Shown here: positions 55,176 through 64,000 of the stretch, one piece after another
How the letters are laid out: each line of letters opens with the position of its first letter
How positions within the stretch are numbered: the stretch's first letter is position 1
From: Hemileia vastatrix
Taxonomy: Eukaryota; Basidiomycota; Pucciniomycetes; Pucciniales; Zaghouaniaceae
NCBI GenBank assembly: GCA_030280995.1
Contig: JASXTE010000015.1
Coordinates: 1,568,501-1,632,500, forward strand
DNA length: 64,000 nucleotides
Direction of reading: 5' to 3'
Program-made: the position numbers and the translations under genes
The notes under the pieces: generated by a model
The model's input: only the letters and a program-made list of their open reading frames with translations
Databases searched by the model: none
Told to the model about the DNA's origin: nothing

Positions 55176-55904
55176 ATTCTCATTTTAATTTCATAAATTC
55201 TTATATAAATCAATAAAAAAATATAATCAGCCAAGTAAAAGTAATGGGATTCACAATTCCACCTGCTAATGATTTCAGATGTGACGAAAGCCAAATAAAT
55301 CATATGACAAGCAATGTATTGACAATTCATCCATTCAATACAAATAAATAATTAAATTAACAAATTTATACAGCAGCAAGGCTCAATTGCACAAACATTT
55401 TATTTGATTGATTATATTTAATAATTGTTAATTAAAAAATTTATGAAATAAAAATAAAAAAATAAAAAATCTTCTAATTACCCTATTTGGAACCCCTCCC
55501 TAAAGATTTACTATAAATAGGGCCCTTCCCCCTTACTTTACTTACCTGGTTTATCATACTTTGGTTGATATGGAATGAAAAACAAAAATGAGTAAGTGCT
55601 TCACAAGATTCCGAAAAAATGAGAAAAAATTTTACAAGATATCAAACCAGGAGTTTCCTTGGTAGTTTGATGATTATCTCTTGGATTTTTGATTGATGAT
55701 TATGCTGAGAAGAGTTCCAAATAGATTTGATGATACCATCTCCTGAAAAAAATCCAAAACATCAACAAATCAGGGAAAAAAAAGATTTATAAAGAAGAAA
55801 AATTGAGGAAACAAATGATAAAAAACAGTTGAGGAATTGACATACCTTGGGAGTGGTACAATGAAAAGTATCAGAAAAAACATCCATATTACAGAATATC
55901 AAAA

Positions 55905-56680
55905 TTCAAAAATTTAAATTAGTTTACATAAAAAGACTCAACTTTAAAAGTAGATATCTCAGAAATTTCTGAGCCAAAATTGATTATGTTTTCTGGAAAT
56001 GAAATTCATGCCTATAGAGAACTTGTAATCAAAATAATGTGATTTTTGAATGAGCTAAAATTCATCAAATGTTAATATACATCCTCATAAAAAAATTACA
56101 AAATAGGAAAGACTCATCCAAAACTAATATTTAGCTGATCAAATCAGAGCCAAAAGCCTGAAGTATTATTTGAAATAGATTGCATAAGCCCTATATGCAT
56201 ATTATGCAACATTAAACTTAAAAAATGTAAATTAGTCTATGAAACAAGATTCAACTTTGGAAGAAGTTATCTCAGCAACCACTAGACTAAATTCAACACC
56301 ATTTTCTGGAAATAAAATAAATGATTCTTTATATTCTTCCTAAAAAAGTATATTTCATTTAAAAAACCCCAATCCTATTTCTGACCTTTTATTTTTGACT
56401 TAAAAGAAAATCAAAAAAGGGTTATAAAAATAAAAGTGAGGTATTATCAATGGTCTAAAAAGATCTATTTTAGCTACCTATGTTATTTATAAGTATTATA
56501 TTTGTTCCAGAGTAAGGCCTACTTGAGAAGATTAAAATAAAGTTGATAGAAGTTTGAGCCAAGTAAATAATAAATATCTCATTAACCAGTGAGCCAAATC
56601 AGATGTTGTTGGTGGATATGAGAGCTAGGCTTCTGTAGAACCTTCTTAAAAGTGGAAATGTGATTTGAGAAAACAAAAAA
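55905..56680. repeat. Diverged direct repeats of about 310 bp
   Basis: Two clear copies (55905-56090, 56215-56400) share ATCTCAG near their start and TTTTCTGGAAAT(G/A)AAAT; a weaker third is at 56550-56680. Purpose unknown. Confidence 0.45.
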
Positions 56681-57443
56681 ATATATAGAAAAAAAACAAA
56701 AACAAATTCAGAAAAAGAAATTCAGTTAAAATTGAAAAAAAGATGGTGCGAGGATGACTTACCTGATGAGATGTCTTCAAAGATGTAAAAGGACCAGATA
56801 GAAGGTCAGGAAGTGATTGATAAAAAAAATAGAAGAAGAGTTAAGGAAGTGAGAGAAGATGAATAAAAGGATATGAGGGATCATAGAAAAACAGAAAGAA
56901 TGAAAAATTATGCAATTTATGAAATATCCAACTTCATGTTGAGATGATTAACCAAAATGAATCAGGAAGGGAAAAATTATGCTTTCAGTGAAAATTCAAA
57001 ATAAAAGTTAATATGCAAAAATAAAACAAAACCAAGTGGAAAGTACATGCAACTTGATCATTTTGAGAGCATGAAAAAAGGATTTAAAAGGGTTGTGTTC
57101 ACAATTTTGTAGAGTTCTTGGCATGATGACTGAGTTTTGAGGATATAAATTTGTTCAGGAATTGTTGATAAAGAAAGTAATGAAATGCTCAAAATTTACT
57201 GGGGCACCATGTGTAAAAATTTGTATCAAAAAAGTGGGTTGGGAAAGATGTGATGTGTGGTGAATTGGGAGGATCTTTAGATTGGTTGCCTGTGCTGTGG
57301 TTGGAAATATTTCACTAAAGAAGGAGATATTTGACCCCAAGTTTATAATCTCATGTACCAAATCAGCCATGTTTCATGGTGTGTTTATGCGGTGGTTTTC
57401 AAATGAAATCCACCAGGCATATTTGTTCAAGTTTGAGACCCCC

Positions 57444-58065
57444 TATTAAAAAGTAGATGGGTAGAGGAGGAGGAAGAGATCTTTAAGAAGATGAATAAAA
57501 TATTACTTTCAAAATTTTTTACAGATAAATATTAAATTGAAATAAATTTTGTAAATATTTTTGTCATTATATTGGTTTCCACTTTTAAATGCAGTTATTA
57601 TTTCACTCAAATCCTATAGTTATTAATATTTGTGATCAAAAAATTTGCTAAATTTATTTATTGTTACAATTATGTAGTAAAAGATATTATTATTGTAGAT
57701 TAAATTAAATTTCATAATTTTATGGTTTATCTTTTGAATGCAAAGTAATGATTAGGTATGTTAAAGAATAATTTTCTTCTTCTAAATTGATAAGAATATT
57801 GTATATTCAAAAGCTTATGTTGGATCAATGTGTGCTCAATGTGTGCTCAATGAAGGATAAAATCATTGTTATAGTTGATCAAATTATGCATAACTTGAGA
57901 TCAGTTGAGGTTCATTTTTGGACCAATCTGAGAATAAATGTAAATCTTACTATAATTTACTTATGTTTATAAAGTATTCATAAACCTGGCATAATTAAGG
58001 GACACTCTAAAATTCAGGAGAGAGGATTGCTAGCAATTCACCCCTAGATTTCCCGTGGCGAGACC
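57444..58065. other. AT-rich interval with palindromic transposon end
   Basis: Mostly featureless. Near 58026-58037 ATTGCTAGCAAT, followed by TCACCCCTAG, resembles the palindromic end of the MITE-like insert at 36.2 kb (ACTTGCTAGCAAGT then CCATCCCCTA), so one end of a related element may lie here next to the truncated element D. Confidence 0.4.
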
Positions 58066-58066
58066 A

Positions 58067-58267
58067 AGTTCCAACAACACACATCTTAACAAAAACAACT
58101 TCTGCTTCACTACTTCCAATCCACTCCTGCTAGAGATCCACAGGACATTGAGAACAGAAGACACCTCATTCACCAGTTCAAGGCTGATTCTGAACACTTC
58201 ATTTCATCTCTTGATTCCCTCAGTAATTTCACTAGTACTTGAGCTTGATTCAGAAAAGAAAAATTGA
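58067..58267 (+). pseudogene. Antisense gene X1, C-terminal remnant (element D)
   Basis: Encodes SSNNTHLNKNNFCFTTSNPL and continues to DSEKKN, matching the tail of X1 in B almost residue by residue. The zinc-cluster part is lost with the element end. Confidence 0.5.
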
Positions 58268-58301
58268 CCACAACCTCTATAGGATGTGACCACAAACAAA
58301 C

Positions 58302-58830
58302 CTCAGTTTTAAGTCTTGGGGGACCATCCTCATTTTATAGTCTTGGGGGACTCAAAAACACTCAGTTTAAAGTCTTGGGGGACTTAAAAACCTAAATCAT
58401 AAACCCAGAACCAGAGATCAACCACATTAAGACACAGAGAAAAAACTAACATTCTGGGGTAATTGTAAATAGAGCAGCCAGCCCATCAATTACCCCCAAA
58501 CTTGCCTTTTCTAAATTTGGAGGCTCCCCCTGTGGATACCCTCCACCAATCTTTCAAAACCAACTCCAACAACAAAACTCATTCCTCAGTTTATAGTCTT
58601 GGGGGACTCAACCAACAACAATCCTCAGTTTAAAACAATAGGGGACTAACACAGTGTTCAGTTTAAAGTCTTGATGTACTAGTCTTGATGGACTAGTCTT
58701 GATAAATAAATATTGAAACCAGCCAGTTTAAAGTCTTTGAGGACTGACAGAAACCAGATTTCAGTTTAAAGTCTTGATGGACTGATCTTGATACGATAGA
58801 TTTTTCAGTTTAGAGTCTTGATGGACTAAC
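58302..58830. repeat. AGTTTA-hairpin cluster, element D
   Basis: About nine copies plus one GGGGTAATTG (58456-58465) / CAATTACCCC (58487-58496) hairpin; same arrangement as 17064-17570. Confidence 0.78.
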
Positions 58831-58979
58831 GGAATTTTGCATAAAATAGACGCAGCCAATTTCATACAGAAAACCTGTACAGCCAACCTGCTGAACTTCC
58901 ACCTTCACTTCATCATCTACCCATCACTGACAAAAAATCTCCTCCTATCCCTTTCCATCATCTTTTCTCACCACAGATC

Positions 58980-60551
58980 ATGGCTGGATCTCCTGATGTT
59001 AACCCTTCTACTCTCCCTTGCTTCAATGCCCCCAAGGAGTATTCCTGCAAACAGTGCATCCTCATGTGCAGACCTTGCACATTCGCTCTTCCAACTCCTG
59101 AAGCCAAATTCTACAACAGGGCTTGTGATTCTTGCTATTCCAAAAAGAAAAGATGTGAAAGAGATGCCAACTACCCTATTCCTCCTCCTTCACCTTCTCA
59201 TAAATACATCTCCAGATCCCCTACCAGATCCCCAGAGCTTGGTCCTTTCTCTTCCTCTTTATCTTCAGCACCTTCCAGAAGATCAAGAAGCTCATCTTCC
59301 AGAACTCTTCCCAAAAGACCAGCCTTAGCTTCCCAAGAAACTGCTTTTATCTCTGCCAAATTAGCTCCAAAAGCTTCAAGATCAGCTCCCAGGCTTCCAG
59401 ACCACATCAAGGCAGCCCAGCCGACGTCGGGAGGCCCGCCCGCCATACTAGAAAGTGAAAATCTGGCTCAAAACCTCCAAAAACAACTGGAAAACAGCAA
59501 AATTCAATCAATCAACAAAAACAACTCAACACAATCACCTCCCACTGCTCCCAGGGCAATGCAGCCAACCCTTCCAAGGTCCAAAAACTCTAAATTTTCC
59601 CAAACTTCTAGGAGACCTTCCAGAGAACTCCAAGCAGAAACCAGAACACCCAACACTGCACCCAAGCATCAACTTTGTCCCCAGCTAAGACAAAGAAACT
59701 AAACCTCTCCTCTGTCAGCCAAATATTCTTCTGACATTTTCATCTCTTCAAAGGCTCCATCCAGAAGAGATCAATCTGCTTCCAAATCACCATCTCCTGC
59801 TCCATCTTTTAACAACCCTGGTACTCCATCACCAGCACCTCCTCCAGCTGAATCCAACATAAATAACAACCACAACAACAAAAACAGTCCCACTTCTCCA
59901 ACTAAGCCCCAGGAACATCAGCCTCCTAGTTCACCTTCTCAAAATCTTTCAGAGGAAGACCAAGAGAATCCATATCTTTCCCTGGTTGATCCACCCACTA
60001 TGACCATTAAAAAATCTTCAGAGATCCAAATTCCAGCTGCTTACAGATTTGATGATCTTCCAATCTTTAAGTACCAAATTAATTTATCCCATTTCTTCAA
60101 CAAAAATAATTACTGATCCGATTCTTCTTGTATAGTTAGCACCCCTCCTCCTGAATCTATTATTGGAGTTGGCCAACCTCTTGAAACTTCTTTGACCCTG
60201 GATTATGGAGACATGAAGAAGCACCTAAGAACCATGTGTTTCAACATGCTAAAAGCCTTTGCCCTCCATGGACCTTTGAATGACTTTGAAAAATCCCTGA
60301 GAAAGCGCCTGTTGGACGACCACTGGAAAATTTCTAGGATCATTAAGCACACCCTCCAGCACTCCATTCCTGCTGCTTCTTCTTCCTCCTCTGAACTTCC
60401 CTCTTATCCAATTCCTGACCATTACAATCCCTATAATCTCTCCAGCAGGATTCACGTCAAAGAACACAGTGCTTCCCACAATCCCAACAAAAAACAAAAA
60501 TGTCATCACAATCCAGACCAGCCTCCAGAAGCTTCATCATCCAGACAATGA
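58980..60551 (+). pseudogene. Antisense zinc-cluster gene X2 (element D)
   Basis: MAGSPDVNPSTLPCFNAPKE start, Zn2Cys6-like CKQCILMCRPC ... ACDSCYSKKKRC, Ser/Pro-rich middle. The first frame runs to 59702, where a TAA (AAC TAA against B AAA TAC) stops it; the same frame continues with SSDIFISSKAPSRRDQ to EEDQENPYLSLVD. The splice donor is lost (CTTTAAGT against CTGTAAGT at 60066). Exon 2 begins after TATAG near 60135 and is intact to TAA at 60551: ETSLTLDYGDMKKHLRTMCF, MLKAFALHGPLNDFEKSLRK, PNKKQKCHHNPDQPPEASSS. It carries a GC-rich insert near 59420-59444 that B lacks. Comparing B and D shows each is broken differently, so an intact ancestral gene of about 500 codons is likely. Confidence 0.6.
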
Positions 60552-60743
60552 GATCCTGAAAAAATATTAGAAACATAATAATAATATAAAACAATTAATA
60601 AAAATAATTTCAGAATTTTTTTTTTTTTTTTAATCTTATCTACTAATATACTAAAATTAAAAATTAATAAATAAAATGAAATGAAATAAAATAAATGAAA
60701 TAAAATAAATGAAATAAAATAAAATATAAAAAATAATACAAAT

Positions 60744-61815
60744 GGTATCCCCCAGCCAATAGATGAGCAGATCCCCTGATACCTTATCCACATGCAAGTG
60801 CACCTTGATGTGGATACACAATTAAATATTTTAAATGATTAACAGAAAACAAACATCAAAAAATTTAGAAATTCAGAAGATAAAAAAAAATAATGAAACA
60901 CAGAAACGCATGAAATAAATAATAAATAAAAAATAAAATAGCATTGCCCAGCCAATTGATGAGCCTTTCCCCACCAATGCTTGCCCACATCCAGGTGACC
61001 CTGATGTGGTAACACCCTATATTTTAGATTTTCTAATTTTAAACAACCCCCATAAAAAATTAAAAGAAAAAAAGAGAAAAAAGAAAATAATCTAAAACTA
61101 CTATCTAGCAAATACATAACTGCAAAATCAAAGAAAGTCCAGCTCCATAGATGGTCCAATAAGGGAAAGTCCGGTCCATAGAAATGATCACTGGGTGGGC
61201 TCCCTCCAATAAGTAAAAATGATGGGAGACCACCAGTGATCCACCACCAACCCAGAAAAACCAAAGATAAAGAAGCCAGTCCCAATCCAGTTTAAAGTCA
61301 TAGTGGACTTGAAACCTGAATGATAATCAACAGAACTAGAATTCAACTAGGAAAAACAAAAGACTTGAGACAGACATTCTGGGGTAACTGTTCTACAGAG
61401 AAGCCAGCTCATCAGTTACCCCCACACTTGCCAAAATAAAATCTAGAAGACCCCCCTGGGTACCTTCTAACAAAAACACAACATCCAACACAAAAAAACC
61501 AAAACCAATAAGAGTGAAGAGACCATCACATGAAAACCAGAGAAAATTCCAGTTTAAAGTCATAGAGGACTAAAACCTGTGAAAAGAAACCAATACTAGG
61601 GTTCAACCAAATTAAGAGAAAGGGTTGGAAACAGACAATCTGAGGTAACTGTTGATAGAGCAGCCAGCCTATCAGTCACCCCTACACTTGCCAAGATAAA
61701 ATCTAGAAGCCCCACCCATGGGTACCTTCTAACAAAAATTTTCCAACACAAAAGTTTCTCTGCAACACCAAAAAAACTTCCAAAACAAAAAAAACGTTCC
61801 ATAGTTTATCCTCCT
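60744..61815. repeat. Structured 3' modules of element D
   Basis: Double-hairpin modules at 60744-60814 and 60941-61009 (first stems GGTATC/GATACC and GCATTG/CAATGC); long hairpin ATCACTGGGTGG 61187-61198 / CCACCAGTGAT 61230-61240; AGTTTA hairpins near 61290 and 61549; GGGGTAACTG 61381-61390 / CAGTTACCCC 61413-61422; GAGGTAACTG 61642-61651 / CAGTCACCCC 61673-61682; CCTC hairpin near 61801. Same order as in B and A. Confidence 0.8.
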
Positions 61816-61819
61816 TGCG

Positions 61820-63730
61820 GAGTCAATCTTCTTCATGCTTAGTGCCTCTGGGATAAAACCTCTTCACCTGTTCTGCAGCCACTCTCTTTTTCAAGACTGC
61901 ACCATCCAACTCCTAAAAAATAAGAACCTCCAGACACCTGAGATCTGACTCTGTAAGGTCCATTCCATCTGTCAGCAAACATTTTTCCCCACTGACTCTC
62001 CAAACTTCTATTATACACCAAAACCAAACAACCAGGTTTCAAGGGATACCTGAGTCTATGAGCCAACTTCTTGTCCCAGTACCTGACTGATTGATTCCTA
62101 ATCTTCATAACTCTAGAGTATGCCTTCTCTTGACATTCCTCACTACATTCCAACTGTTGCATCCTGGCACAGAGCAAATCTTCTGTTGAATGCACGTCAT
62201 CCCAATCAATTACAAGATAAGAGACAGCTTCCAAGTCCACAGGTAGAACAGCTTTCTGCCCAAACATTTACTCATAAGGAGAATAGCCAGTTGTCCTCTT
62301 CACAGTGAACCTATCAGCAAAAAACACCAAGGGTAAATAATGCCTCCACTTTTCAGCACTATCTCCACACATCTTCACCAAAGCGTTCTTGATAACTTGA
62401 TGGCCTCTTTCAACCATGCCTTCAGCTTCAGGATAATATGGTGTTGCCACTGTAACTTTAGAACCAATACTAGCCACAGATTCTTTAAATTTGGCACCAA
62501 ACTCTGGCCTGCCATCAACAGTCACCAACTTCATCAACCCATACCTATAAATCCACTCCTTCTTCAAAAACTCTGCCACATTCTTGGCAGTCAAATTAAC
62601 CAGAGGCACTGCCTCAACCCAACCAGTCAAATCATCCCTGGCTACAACCAAGTATTTATACCTGCCCTCTTTAATATGGACAGCATCCAGACTGACCCTT
62701 TCAAAAACAGTTGATTCACCAGTAGCACAGCCGACCTCTTTAGGTTTCAAGTGACTTCTTCTTTGACATTCTTCACAATATTGAACCCAAACCTGCACAG
62801 CCAACTTCATACCTGGCCACCAAAATCTGTCTTCTACTCTTCTATAAGTCTTCTCAAAGCCTCTATGAACAAGGTCTTCACGCAAAGACTTCAAAACCAA
62901 TTCTTGACCCTTCTTCTGAGTCACCACCACTTGAGGATTTGGATGTCTCCTCCTCATCAACCGCCTTCCTGACACATAAAATCCAGGACTCTTCTTCTTG
63001 ATTGCCAACCAAGTATCATCATCACAACTATCTGGCCTCTCCAAGGTCAACTCTGGCCTCTCCAAAGTCAACAGATATTCCACCAAAATAAAATAAAACC
63101 CAGACTGACCCCAGGTCTCATCTTCAAAATCAAACAAAACAACGTCCAAGGGCACGATTCTGTCATCAAAATCACCAGTATTAACATGAGCCAATTGAGC
63201 AGCCCAACCAGGACGCCAATCCTTAAATTTTGGCACGTCCTTCTATTTCCACTGAACCTTTTGAGAATCCAGTTCACTAACAAAAACACCCTTTACCAAA
63301 TTTGAGCTGTCCCAAACAACAAATCCATCTTCATCAACAAAAAAATCCTGATCACCAGAATCAAGATCAGATCCAGCCAGTTTAGCCTCTTGGGGGAGGT
63401 CAGAAAAAATCTTCAGCACCCTTTGTGCTGGCCCTAACCACTGGAACATCTTCAAAAAACTCTTCAGCCTCAGAATCTTCATCTGTAGGTGGCCTTCTTG
63501 ATAATCCATATGGCATAGTAAAAGTTTTGCCTGGTTTGTGTACCAGGTCAATAGAAAAATGTTGAATAAATGCAATCCACCTATTCATTGGAGCATTTGA
63601 AAGACTGGGTTGATTGATTATCTGAACCAAAGATTTTGCATCCACCTGCAGCTCAAAATGCTGCCCCCACAAAACCGTCTGCAGCTTCTTTAAAATTTTA
63701 GCTACACAACACCATTCCAACTTAGGTTGA
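61820..63730 (-). pseudogene. Element D pol: RNase H end and integrase (broken)
   Basis: From 63730 downward: ELQVDAKSLVQIINQPSLSN, HKPGKTFTMPYGLSRRPPTD (RNase H end), the linker with LPQEAKLAGSDLDSG, then the best integrase of the lineage in frame 62268-63236: zinc region REDLVHRG..YCEECQRRS, LDAVHIKEGRYKYLVVARDD, VTVDGRPEFGAKF and AEGMVERGHQVIK. A Leu-to-stop change at 62268 (SPYE then stop) separates the C-terminal part (MFGQKAVLPVDLEAVSYL). Frameshifts near 63240 and 63410. The gene is cut by the LTR at 63731. Confidence 0.85.
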
Positions 63731-63731
63731 G

Positions 63732-64000
63732 TGTCAGCCTAGATATCCCAAGGACTGAGTATTTCTTATGCTTAAAATAAGATAACCTTAACTAAATTAA
63801 GCTTATATCTTAAAAATAAGGTTAAAATAATAATATATATTATTATATTATATATATATATAATTATTATTATTCTATTATATAACTTATAGTAGTTTAA
63901 ATAGCTTATCCATAGCCTAACAATACTTATTAAGGGGTTAATGGAGTCATAATATACTTATTTTAAGTGATATGAAGTAATTATTGACATACATAAGCTT
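63732..64000. mobile_element. LTR of family C, cut by the window end
   Basis: TGTCAGCCTAGATATCCC.. matches the solo LTR at 3559 over the whole visible 269 bp with few changes. Whether it is solo or belongs to a full element cannot be told here. Confidence 0.85.

Larger units (their letters stand above)
53922..57443. mobile_element. DNA-transposon-like element with inverted termini (3.5 kb)
   Basis: The left end GGGCATCTCAAACTTGATC.. (53922) and the complement of the right end GGGGGTCTCAAACTTGAAC.. (57443) share TCTCAAACTTGAWCAAATAY and later CATAAACACACCA; the right copy has a 20-25 bp insertion between. AAACACACC recurs near both ends as a subterminal repeat. The inside is AT-rich, with no recognised transposase; short ORFs (54547-54750 +, 57155-57370 -) show no known domain. 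Flanks are ATTA (left) and TATTA (right), so the duplication is uncertain. It is probably non-autonomous or decayed. Confidence 0.6.
58066..63731 (-). mobile_element. Gypsy element D (truncated relative of B)
   Basis: Collinear with 16833-22455 of B: antisense X1 tail, hairpin cluster, antisense X2, structured modules, integrase, part of RNase H. The 3' LTR and PPT are missing on the left. On the right the pol frame is cut at 63731 by an LTR of family C. Identity to B is high by eye but with many independent breaks. Confidence 0.88.

Overview
The window looks like a repeat-dominated, AT-rich piece of a basidiomycete fungal genome, most likely a rust (Pucciniales). The reasons are short GT-AG introns of about 60-85 bp, a Tnp2 (CACTA/EnSpm-type) transposase, a Tet-like 2-oxoglutarate oxygenase relic of the kind expanded in rusts, and Ty3/Gypsy polyproteins of fungal type. 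The species cannot be named from sequence alone. I see no convincing intact host housekeeping gene. Nearly everything is a mobile element or the relic of one.

Layout. (1) 2-30730: one old Tnp2 transposase gene on the + strand, split into three pieces by two full-length Gypsy elements on the - strand. Element A is 983-14754 with target duplication CCGTT. Element B is 15279-29971 with imperfect duplication TTGTA/CTGTA. Dropping A and B lets the transposase frame continue. A is itself interrupted by solo LTR C (3559-4735, duplication GAAAG) and B by solo LTR F (26173-27824, duplication ACTTT). (2) 31243-38156: two degenerate multi-exon genes of unknown function (X and Y), with a palindrome-based repeat block between them and a MITE-like insert inside Y. 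(3) 40530-41711 (-): the Tet-like oxygenase relic. (4) 42043-50805 (+): young complete Ty3/Gypsy element E with chromodomain, near-identical 821-bp LTRs and perfect duplication ACAGC. (5) 52316-53735: three tandem units of about 450 bp, each made almost entirely of consecutive perfect hairpins. (6) 53922-57443: a DNA-transposon-like element with long subterminal inverted repeats. (7) 58066-63731 (-): element D, a truncated relative of B, cut at its right end by another LTR of family C that runs off the window.

How it works together. A, B and D are one Gypsy lineage. In element orientation (- strand) they run 5' LTR, PBS, gag-protease, a linker ORF in the -1 frame, RT-RNase H-integrase, a long 3' region, PPT, 3' LTR. 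The 3' region holds several families of short repeats that form hairpins, and different copies keep pairing by compensatory base changes. In B and D it also holds antisense (+ strand) genes with a Zn2Cys6-like cysteine cluster; the longer one has an intron. Element E is a different lineage, with its own array of short hairpins in the 5' leader and an in-frame UAG inside gag.

Most unusual signals: the dense hairpin array at 52.3-53.7 kb, the covarying hairpin families inside the Gypsy elements, and the antisense zinc-cluster genes they carry.
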